NCBI GenBank assembly: GCA_021784255.1
Contig: JAJXSZ010000016.1
Location: forward strand, 1 to 20,279
From: Pseudomonadota bacterium
GTDB taxonomy: Bacteria > Pseudomonadota > Alphaproteobacteria > Acetobacterales > Acetobacteraceae
DNA length: 20,279 nt
Reading direction: 5' to 3'
Each line of letters begins with the position of its first letter. The stretch's first letter is position 1. This document shows, in pieces, positions 13,878 through 20,279 of the stretch. The notes below the pieces were generated by a model that saw only the letters and a list, made by a program, of their open reading frames with translations, did not search any database and was not told the origin of the DNA. Both the position numbers and the translations under genes were made by a program.

Positions 13878-15196
13878 AGCATCAGGCTCAGCGGGTCCTC
13901 GACGATGCGCTTGAAGGCGCTGAGCCAGCGGGCGCCGAGCGCGCCATCGACCACCCGGTGGTCGACCGAGAGCGTGCACGTCATCATCGTTGCGATAGCG
14001 ACCTGATCGCCGCGCACCACCGCACGCTTCTCGCCCGCGGCAACCGCGAGGATCGCGGCCTGCGGCGGGTTGATGATCGCCGAGAATGTGCTGACGCCGT
14101 ACATCCCCATGTTGGAGATGGAGAAGCCGCCGCCCTGGAACTCCTCGGGCTTCAGCTTGCCGGACTTGGCTCGCGCCGCCAGGTCCTTCATCTCGTTGCT
14201 GATCGCGGCCAGGCCCTTGCGGTCCGCCTGGCGCACGATCGGCGTGATGAGCCCGTCCGGAATCGAAACGGCCACCGAGATGTCGACGTCGTTGTAGAGC
14301 GCGATGCCGTCGTCGGTCCAGGAGGCGTTGACCCCCGGCACCTGGCGCAACGCAATCGCCGCGGCCTTGATGATGAGGTCGTTGACCGAAAGCTTGAACG
14401 CGCCCGGCGCCTCGGCCGGAGACTTGGCGTTGAGCCTGGTGCGCAGGGCGAGCATGGCGTCGAGCTCGATATCAGTCGAAACATAGAAATGCGGGATCGT
14501 CGCCTTCGCCTCGGACAGCCGCCGGGCGATGACGCGGCGTATCGTCGAGTGCGGCACCAGGGTATGCGCGGCCAACCCGGCGGCGCTGACCGGCGCCGGC
14601 GCGGGGGCCGCGGCGGGTTTCGCGGCCTGCGGCGCGGCCGCGGCGGGTTTCGCGAGCGCGGCCTGCACGTCCGCGCGCACGATCCGGCCGTTCGGGCCGG
14701 AGCCGGCCAGGCCGGCGAGGTCGAGCCCGGCCTGCCGGGCCATCCGCCGCGCCAGCGGCGAGGCGACGATACGGCTGGCATCGTGTCCGTTCACGGCCGG
14801 CGCCGCAGCGGGTGCGGAAGCAGGGGCGGGCGCGGCCTGGGCCGTGGCGGCCGCCGGTGCTGTCGCGGGTGCGCGAGCGGGTGCTGCGGCTGGTGCTGGC
14901 GCCGCGGCGGCGGGCGCCGCCCGTGCCGGCGCGGGGCCGTCGGGCAGCTTCTCCCCAGGCTCGACCAGGATCGCGATCGGCTCGTTGACCTTCACGCCCT
15001 GGCTGCCGTCGGCGACGAGGATGCGCCCGAGCACCCCCTCGTCCACCGCCTCGACCTCCATCGTCGCCTTGTCGGTCTCGATCTCGGCGATGACATCGCC
15101 GGCGCGGACCGTGTCGCCCTCGTGCTTGAGCCAGCGCGCGAGCGTGCCTTCGGTCATCGTCGGCGAGAGCGCGGGCATCAGGATGTTGGTGGCCAT
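13874..15196 (-). CDS. pdhC: Pyruvate dehydrogenase E2, dihydrolipoamide acetyltransferase
   Basis: Core of the PDH complex; transfers the acetyl group from lipoamide to CoA. The 440 residues comprise one N-terminal lipoyl domain (about 1-78, lipoyl-lysine Lys43 in ETDKATMEVEAVDEG), an Ala/Pro-rich flexible linker (about 85-135), a peripheral-subunit-binding domain (RIVASPLARRMARQAGLDLA, ending GRIVRADVQ), a second Ala/Pro linker, and the catalytic domain. The active-site motif DHRVVDGA (His413, Asp417) is intact. An SD (GAGGAG) precedes the ATG, which lies 12 bp after the pdhB stop. Its first 150 bp closely resemble the start of pdhB. The stop overlaps the GNAT start by four bases. Confidence 0.97.
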   Translation of the reverse strand: MATNILMPALSPTMTEGTLARWLKHEGDTVRAGDVIAEIETDKATMEVEAVDEGVLGRILVADGSQGVKVNEPIAILVEPGEKLPDGPAPARAAPAAAAPAPAAAPARAPATAPAAATAQAAPAPASAPAAAPAVNGHDASRIVASPLARRMARQAGLDLAGLAGSGPNGRIVRADVQAALAKPAAAAPQAAKPAAAPAPAPVSAAGLAAHTLVPHSTIRRVIARRLSEAKATIPHFYVSTDIELDAMLALRTRLNAKSPAEAPGAFKLSVNDLIIKAAAIALRQVPGVNASWTDDGIALYNDVDISVAVSIPDGLITPIVRQADRKGLAAISNEMKDLAARAKSGKLKPEEFQGGGFSISNMGMYGVSTFSAIINPPQAAILAVAAGEKRAVVRGDQVAIATMMTCTLSVDHRVVDGALGARWLSAFKRIVEDPLSLML

Positions 15197-15198
15197 CG
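15049..15198. repeat. Lipoyl-domain direct repeat, copy in pdhC
   Basis: The 5' end of pdhC and the 5' end of pdhB (16441-16590) align without gaps over 150 bp with about 16 differences by my count, roughly 89 % identity. Both encode a lipoyl domain beginning MAT.ILMPALSPTMTEG. It marks an internal duplication and a site where recombination or misassembly could occur. Confidence 0.85.
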
Positions 15199-15208
15199 CG
15201 CGATCTCC

Positions 15209-16588
<1,380 letters not shown>

Positions 16589-16591
16589 CGC

Positions 16592-17602
16592 TCAGCCCTC
16601 CACCAGCACGTCGGTCCACAGCTCTGCCGCATCCGGCTCCGGCGAGGCCTGCGCGAAATCCGCCGCCTCCTGCACCACCGCCTTCACCTCCTCGTCGATC
16701 GCCTTGAAGTCGGCCTCGCCGACGCCCATCGCCTCCAGCCGGTGGCGCGCATGCTCGATGCAGTCGCGCTCGCTGCGCATCTTCTGCACCTCCTCGCGGG
16801 TGCGGTACTTGGCCGGGTCGGACATCGAGTGGCCGCGATAGCGGTAGGTCTTCAGCTCCATCAGGTATGGGCCCTTGCCGGCGCGACACCAGGCGACGGC
16901 GATCTTCGCCGCCTCCCAGGTCGCCTCGACATCCATGCCGTCGACCTGCACGCCCGGCACCCCCCAGGCGGCGGCATTCTTCGACAGGTCGCGACTCGCG
17001 GAGGCGCGCTCGACGCTGGTGCCCATGCCGTACTTGTTGTTCTCGATCACGTAGATGCAGGGCAGCTTCATCAGCGCGGCGAGGTTGAAGCTCTCGTAGA
17101 CCTGGCCCTGGTTGGAGGCGCCCTCGCCGAAATAGGTCACGCCGACGCGGTCGTTGCCGCGGTAGTGGTTGGCGAAGGCGAGACCCGTGCCGAGCGAGAC
17201 CTGGGCGCCGACGATGCCGTGCCCGCCAAAGAAGTTCCGCTCCTTGCTGAACATGTGCATGGAGCCGCCCTTGCCGTGCGAATAGCCGGTGGCGCGGCCG
17301 GTCAGCTCCGCCATCACGCCGCGCGCCTGCATGCCGGTGGCGAGCATATGGCCGTGGTCGCGGTAGGAGGTGATGACCTGGTCGCCCTCCTCGAGCGCCG
17401 CCTGGATGCCGACCACCACCGCCTCCTGGCCGATATAGAGGTGGCAGAAGCCGCCGATCAGGCCCATGCCGTAGAGCTGGCCGGCCTTCTCCTCGAAGCG
17501 GCGGATCAGCAGCATCGAGCGCCAGGCGGTGAGCAACTGGTCGCGGGTCATCCCCGACGCCGCTTCCCGGCCCTTGCCACGCTTCTTCGCCTCGACGGTC
17601 AT
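16592..17602 (-). CDS. pdhA: Pyruvate dehydrogenase E1 alpha subunit
   Basis: Alpha subunit of the E1 component; decarboxylates pyruvate and reductively acetylates lipoyl domains. The 336-residue length is standard. Typical segments are RSMLLIRRFEEKAGQLYGMG (28-47), GQEAVVVGIQ, SYRDHGHMLATG (79-90), GKGGSMHMFS (110-119), GGHGIVGAQV, the thiamine-diphosphate motif (159-189) ending in ENNKYGMGTS, and YRYRGHSMSDP (phosphorylation-loop region in eukaryotes). The thiamine motif starts Gly-Glu-Gly (Glu160) where family members usually have Gly-Asp-Gly; see findings. A strong SD (GGGGAGG) precedes the ATG. It is the first gene of the minus-strand pdh run; two dyads lie upstream at 17679-17721. Confidence 0.97.
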   Translation of the reverse strand: MTVEAKKRGKGREAASGMTRDQLLTAWRSMLLIRRFEEKAGQLYGMGLIGGFCHLYIGQEAVVVGIQAALEEGDQVITSYRDHGHMLATGMQARGVMAELTGRATGYSHGKGGSMHMFSKERNFFGGHGIVGAQVSLGTGLAFANHYRGNDRVGVTYFGEGASNQGQVYESFNLAALMKLPCIYVIENNKYGMGTSVERASASRDLSKNAAAWGVPGVQVDGMDVEATWEAAKIAVAWCRAGKGPYLMELKTYRYRGHSMSDPAKYRTREEVQKMRSERDCIEHARHRLEAMGVGEADFKAIDEEVKAVVQEAADFAQASPEPDAAELWTDVLVEG

Positions 17603-17626
17603 GCGGTCCTCCCCGGAATCATGCGA

Positions 17627-17655
17627 GACCTATCAACGGGATTCCGGCGCTGCAA
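17627..17655 (-). promoter_or_regulatory. Weak promoter candidate for the pdh operon
   Basis: On the minus strand TTGCAG (17655-17650), a 17-bp spacer and TAGGTC (17632-17627) lie 25-53 bp before the pdhA start. The -10 box is poor. It is listed because no better pair was seen in the 240-bp gap 17603-17842. Confidence 0.2.
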
Positions 17656-17678
17656 GCACGCCAGGGTGAAAAACCGTG

Positions 17679-17721
17679 ATTGTGCAACGCAATACGCGAG
17701 GTTAACCGAATTTCCGTTAAC
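17679..17721. promoter_or_regulatory. Two adjacent operator-like dyads upstream of pdhA
   Basis: The 21-bp segment 17701-17721 has GTTAAC at both ends around CGAATTTCC and is a dyad with a single mismatched pair (positions 7 and 15). Seven bases away, ATTGTGCAACGCAAT (17679-17693) is a 15-bp dyad with one mismatched pair. Both are AT-richer than their surroundings and lie 77-119 bp before pdhA. The regulator is unknown. The two TTAA cores are 11 bp apart, not the 7 bp expected for a CtrA box. Confidence 0.45.
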
Positions 17722-17820
17722 TGCTTGTGGGCAGCGCAGGTTCCGCGCCGCCCACGCAATTTTCTTTGCCCGCCTGCCCGATGCCGGCAAGCATCCATCG
17801 CCGCCGCCGCCACCATCGCA

Positions 17821-17836
17821 GCGAGGTTACCCTCGC
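17821..17836 (-). terminator. Short hairpin after ftsB
   Basis: On the minus strand GCGAGG-GTAA-CCTCGC forms a 6-bp stem with a GNRA-type tetraloop 6 bp after the ftsB stop codon. No T-run follows. It is either a weak terminator or a 3'-end-stabilising hairpin. Confidence 0.35.
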
Positions 17837-17842
17837 CGGCGC

Positions 17843-18214
17843 TCAGAACAGCTTCCCGCCCTGGCCGTAGGGGACGATGATGTCGGCCGGACGGCTGAGG
17901 TTCAGCATCGCGCGCACGCGCTCGTCGAGCACGTCAAGATCGAGATGGTCGCCCCGCAGCGCCGCCACCCGGCGCTGCCAGACCGCCTGGTCGGATTTGG
18001 CGGCGGCAAGTTCGGCGACGGCTGCCTTTTCCTCCTTCCGCCGCTCGGCATAGGCATGCAGGCCACGGCTGCCCTGCGTCGCCTGCCAGCCGAAATAGGC
18101 GGCGAACAGGAACAGCACGGCGGGCAGCAGCAGGCTGCGAAGCTGGCGGCGCAGGGCTTGGCCCCAGGTGACAACGAGGCGGGAAGGCCCCGGATGGACG
18201 GCGGAGAAGAACAC
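17843..18214 (-). CDS. ftsB: FtsB/DivIC-family cell division protein
   Basis: A small bitopic membrane protein of the divisome, expected to pair with FtsL and FtsQ. From the GTG at 18214 it has 123 residues: a short basic N-terminus (WGQALRRQLRS), one transmembrane helix (LLLPAVLFLFAAYFGW), then GSRGLHAYAERRKEEKAAVA entering a coiled coil with charged and Ala-rich heptads (about 60-90). It ends LDERVRAMLNLSRPADIIVP, the usual alphaproteobacterial FtsB tail. The start is uncertain: a TTG at 18244 adds ten residues, whereas the GTG has AGGG upstream. ftsB beside pdhA and near eno is a familiar order in this class. The 208-bp gap to the divergent small gene (18215-18422) is partly AT-rich (about 18255-18330) and should hold its promoter. 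Confidence 0.85.
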   Translation of the reverse strand: MFFSAVHPGPSRLVVTWGQALRRQLRSLLLPAVLFLFAAYFGWQATQGSRGLHAYAERRKEEKAAVAELAAAKSDQAVWQRRVAALRGDHLDLDVLDERVRAMLNLSRPADIIVPYGQGGKLF

Positions 18215-18422
18215 GGAACCCTGTCGGTGGTGCGGCGAAAGCAACTCATCGAATCACATTTTCGCCGATTTGCCAAAGGTTTCTGAAAAATATTTCACGC
18301 TGTGGGACAGCCGTGCCATGTAATTGCCACACCCCGGCCCGGCCGCCGTCCTAAAGCAGGGCTTGGATACCATCTCCTGTCCGGGCCCGCTTCCCCGGAC
18401 ATCGCCCCAAGGAGGCTCCGCG

Positions 18423-18701
18423 ATGACGAAGAACTCGCTCCTGCTCGCCACCGTTCTCGCTCTCGCGCTGCCCGGCGCCGCGCTCGCCGATGGGTGGCAC
18501 GGCCGCGAGGGCGACTGGCACGGTCACTGGCGCGGCGGCTGGGGTCCCGGGGCCTATGTCTATGCGCCGCCGCCGGTCTATGTCGCGCCGCCGCCGGTCT
18601 ACGCCCCGCCGCCGGTCTATATCGCCCCGCCGCCGGTCGTCTATGCGCCGCCGGTCGTGGTGGCGCCGCCGTCGCTGTTCCTGGGCTTCCTGTTCCGCTG
18701 A
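18423..18701 (+). CDS. Exported Pro-Pro-Val-Tyr repeat protein, function unknown
   Basis: A 92-residue protein with a clear signal peptide (TKNSLLLATVLALALPGAALA, cleavage after residue 22). Then comes a short Gly/His/Trp-rich segment (DGWHGREGDWHGHWRGGWGP, 23-42). Residues 45-82 are repeats of Y-x-APPPV, with PPPVY units at 49, 56, 62 and a variant PPPVVY at 69. It ends with hydrophobic SLFLGFLFR. The start is certain: AAGGAGG (18409-18415) lies 7 bp before the ATG. Similar short exported YxPPP proteins occur in Alphaproteobacteria, but I know of no established function; a surface or outer-membrane-associated role is only a guess. The His/Trp segment could bind metal. It is inserted on the plus strand between ftsB and eno. 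Confidence 0.8.
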   Translation: MTKNSLLLATVLALALPGAALADGWHGREGDWHGHWRGGWGPGAYVYAPPPVYVAPPPVYAPPPVYIAPPPVVYAPPVVVAPPSLFLGFLFR

Positions 18702-18717
18702 GCCGCCGCCGGCTCAG
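18698..18717. terminator. Hairpin formed by the two convergent stop codons
   Basis: CTGAGCC (18698-18704), six loop bases GCCGCC, then GGCTCAG (18711-18717) give a perfect 7-bp stem. The left arm contains the TGA stop of the repeat-protein gene (18699-18701) and the right arm contains the TGA of eno (18716-18714, minus strand). It is a compact shared terminator candidate; no T-run is present. Confidence 0.5.
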
Positions 18718-19994
18718 GGCCGGGTCAGGATGGCGCGCCCGGCATATTGCGCCGCCGGGCCGAGCGACTCCTCGATGCGCAGCAGCTGATTGTATTTGGC
18801 GATGCGGTCGCTGCGCGACAGGCTGCCGGTCTTGATCTGCCCGCAATTGGTCGCGACCGCCAGGTCGGCGATGGTCGCATCCTCGGTCTCGCCGGAGCGG
18901 TGGCTCATCACCGCGCGCCAGCCGGCGCGGTGCGCCATCTCCACCGCCGCCAGGGTCTCCGTCAGCGTGCCGATCTGGTTCACCTTGATCAGGATCGCGT
19001 TGCCGTAGCCGCCCGCGATGCCGCGGGCAAGACGTTCTGTATTGGTGACGAAAAGATCGTCGCCCACGAGCTGCAGGGTGCCGCCGAGGCGCTCGGTCAG
19101 CAGCTTCCAGCCCTCCCAGTCGTCCTCCGCGCAGCCATCCTCGATCGAAACGATAGGGAAACGACCGCACAGCCCGGCAAGGTAGTCGACCATGCCCGCG
19201 GCATCGAGCTCGCGGCCCTCGCCCGCGAGCCGGTAGCGCCCGCCCGCGTAGAACTCGGTCGCCGCACAGTCGAGCGCGAACGTCACATCCTCGCCGGGCC
19301 GGTAGCCGGCCGCCTCGCAGGCGCTGGCGATGAAGCCGAGCGCGTCCGCGGCCGAGCCGATATTGGGCGCGAACCCGCCCTCGTCGCCGACATTGGTGTT
19401 ATGCCCGGCCGCGGCGAGCTTGCGCTTCAGCGCCATGAAGATTTCCGAGCCCATGCGCAGCGCGTCGGCGAAGGTCGCCGCCCCCACCGGCTGGATCATG
19501 AACTCCTGGATGTCGATCGGGTTGTCGGCGTGGCGGCCGCCGTTGACGATGTTCATCATCGGCACCGGCAGGACGCGCGCGGCGAGGCCGCCGACATGGC
19601 GCCACAGCGGCACGCCCGCCTCCGCGGCCGCCGCCTTGGCGCAAGCGAGGCTGACGCCAAGCAGCGCGTTGGCACCCAGACGCGACTTGTTCGGCGTGCC
19701 GTCGAGATCGATCAGCAGCTCGTCGAGCAGGATCTGCTCGGCGGCGTCCATGCCGACGACGCCGGCGAGGATCTCGCCATGCACCGCCGCGACCGCCTCG
19801 CGCACCCCCTTGCCGCCGTAGCGCGAGGGGTCGCCGTCGCGCCTCTCGACCGCCTCGTGCGCGCCGGTCGAGGCGCCGGAGGGAACCGCGGCGCGGCCGA
19901 TGGCGCCGCTTTCCAGCACCGCATCGACTTCGATCGTGGGGTTGCCGCGGCTGTCGAGGATTTCGCGGGCGGCGAGAGTGGCAATGGCGCTCAT
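18714..19994 (-). CDS. eno: Enolase
   Basis: Interconverts 2-phosphoglycerate and phosphoenolpyruvate in glycolysis and gluconeogenesis. The 426-residue length is normal. Catalytic and metal-binding residues are all visible: the mobile loop SGASTGAHE (39-47), His155 in NGGRHADNP, Glu205 in GDEGGFAPN, Asp242 in ALDCAATEFY, Glu285 in SIEDG, Asp312 in VGDDLFVTN, Lys337 in ILIKVNQIGT, the SHRSGETED loop (364-372), and Lys388 in GQIKTGS. An SD-like GGAG precedes the ATG. In relatives eno is close to ftsB and pdhA; here the small repeat-protein gene on the opposite strand separates them. Together with PDH it places the end of glycolysis and acetyl-CoA formation in one locus. Confidence 0.97.
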   Translation of the reverse strand: MSAIATLAAREILDSRGNPTIEVDAVLESGAIGRAAVPSGASTGAHEAVERRDGDPSRYGGKGVREAVAAVHGEILAGVVGMDAAEQILLDELLIDLDGTPNKSRLGANALLGVSLACAKAAAAEAGVPLWRHVGGLAARVLPVPMMNIVNGGRHADNPIDIQEFMIQPVGAATFADALRMGSEIFMALKRKLAAAGHNTNVGDEGGFAPNIGSAADALGFIASACEAAGYRPGEDVTFALDCAATEFYAGGRYRLAGEGRELDAAGMVDYLAGLCGRFPIVSIEDGCAEDDWEGWKLLTERLGGTLQLVGDDLFVTNTERLARGIAGGYGNAILIKVNQIGTLTETLAAVEMAHRAGWRAVMSHRSGETEDATIADLAVATNCGQIKTGSLSRSDRIAKYNQLLRIEESLGPAAQYAGRAILTRP

Positions 19995-20033
19995 GGCGGG
20001 CTCCGTAAGGCTGCGCGCGCTCTATCAGAGCCG

Positions 20034-20086
20034 GCGCCGCCCCGCTACCGCCCGCCCCGCTAGCGCCGCCCCGCTACCGCCCGCCC
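20034..20086. repeat. 24-bp direct repeat upstream of eno
   Basis: The 24 bases GCGCCGCCCCGCTACCGCC plus CGCCC occur at 20034-20057 and again at 20063-20086, 29 bp apart. The second copy contains the stop codon of the upstream minus-strand gene (20076-20074). This looks like a duplication of that gene's 3' end. The 79-bp gap between that stop and eno is made almost wholly of this repeat. Confidence 0.8.
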
Positions 20087-20279
20087 GAGTCCGATCCGCC
20101 CGAGCCCGATCCGCCCGGGTCCGACCCGCCCGAGTTCGACCCGCCCGAGTCCGACCCGCCGTCGCGGCCCCAGCCGCCCTCCGAGCCACGCCCGCCCTCC
20201 GCGCCCCGGCTGCCCCGCATCAGCGGCTGCGCGCGCCGGCGCAGCACCGGGTCGCGCCGCTGCGCGGTGAGGCCCCAGA
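20074..20279 (-). CDS. C-terminal end of an unidentified protein with a Gly-Ser tail (runs off right edge)
   Basis: An open minus-strand frame enters from the right edge and ends at TAG (20076-20074), giving the last 67 residues. It begins WGLTAQRRDPVLRRRAQPLM, an Arg-rich helical-looking stretch, and then becomes Gly-rich: GSRGAEGGRGSEGGWGRDG followed by five pentapeptides GGSDS, GGSNS, GGSDP, GGSGS, GGSDS. Third codon positions are almost all G or C, and the regular peptide repeat shows that this frame is translated. I cannot identify the family from this tail; a protein with a disordered C-terminus, perhaps membrane-anchored upstream, is possible. It is transcribed toward eno. Confidence 0.55.
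   Translation of the reverse strand, partial: WGLTAQRRDPVLRRRAQPLMRGSRGAEGGRGSEGGWGRDGGSDSGGSNSGGSDPGGSGSGGSDSGGR
20086..20160. repeat. Five-copy 15-bp coding tandem repeat
   Basis: Five 15-bp units with consensus CGAGTCCGACCCGCC on the plus strand cover 20086-20160. On the minus strand each encodes Gly-Gly-Ser-x-(Ser/Pro). Units differ by one to three bases, several of them changing the fourth residue (Asp, Asn, Gly), so the array is older than the doxX 14-mer array. Confidence 0.9.

Noticed and set aside
17702..17720. CtrA binding site upstream of pdhA
   Set aside because: The two TTAA cores are separated by 11 bp instead of 7, so the CtrA consensus is not met.
18324..18701. Longer start for the PPPVY-repeat protein
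   Set aside because: The 33 extra residues hide the signal peptide, and the strong AAGGAGG sits right before the ATG at 18423.

Overview
This window is a very GC-rich, gene-dense chromosomal segment from an alphaproteobacterium. It is most likely a Rhodospirillales/Acetobacteraceae-type organism, judged from protein flavour, the single bifunctional Rsh next to rpoZ, the lipoyl-domain-bearing E1-beta, and the eno / ftsB / pdhA neighbourhood. The taxon is inferred and was not tested. Nearly every gene is a recognisable housekeeping gene. I found no tRNA, rRNA, CRISPR array, transposase or prophage gene, and no gene-free stretch longer than about 250 bases.

Left part (1-4566). A truncated lytic transglycosylase gene (minus) diverges from dapA, smpB and a DoxX membrane protein gene (plus). 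After doxX come a four-copy 14-bp tandem repeat and a palindromic dispersed element. The element also holds the stop codon of a convergent family-5 uracil-DNA glycosylase gene. That gene overlaps a LabA-type NYN nuclease gene by a GTGA junction, so the two form a minus-strand pair. folK diverges from that pair.

Middle part (4567-9283). rpoZ and the (p)ppGpp synthetase/hydrolase rsh form a classical pair behind a plausible sigma70-type promoter. An AhpD-like carboxymuconolactone decarboxylase gene and acpS follow. A 245-bp intergenic stretch then carries a hairpin and a second, diverged copy of the palindromic dispersed element. After it comes a secreted DsbA-family thioredoxin-fold protein. 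A long GC-rich stem-loop separates the convergent dsbA and threonine aldolase genes.

Right part (9284-17602, all minus). This is a tightly packed run read right to left: pdhA, pdhB (with a lipoyl domain), pdhC, a GNAT acetyltransferase, lpdA, lipA, a Coq10/RatA START-domain gene, a possible 43-codon ORF coupled to it, and a low-specificity threonine aldolase. It encodes a complete pyruvate dehydrogenase complex plus the enzyme that makes its lipoyl cofactor. Several junctions are GTGA or TGATG overlaps. Two operator-like dyads lie about 80-120 bp upstream of pdhA.

Far right (17603-20279). ftsB (minus) and eno (minus) flank a small plus-strand gene for an exported protein built of Pro-Pro-Val-Tyr repeats. 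Its stop codon and that of eno form the two arms of one hairpin. The window ends in the 3' end of a minus-strand gene whose product has a Gly-Gly-Ser pentapeptide tail.

I found no clear new multi-gene defence or metabolic system. The points most worth a second look are the dispersed palindromes, the pdhA operator-like dyads, the acetyltransferase inside the pyruvate dehydrogenase operon, the UDG-NYN coupling, the 43-codon ORF, and the rare-codon patch in smpB.
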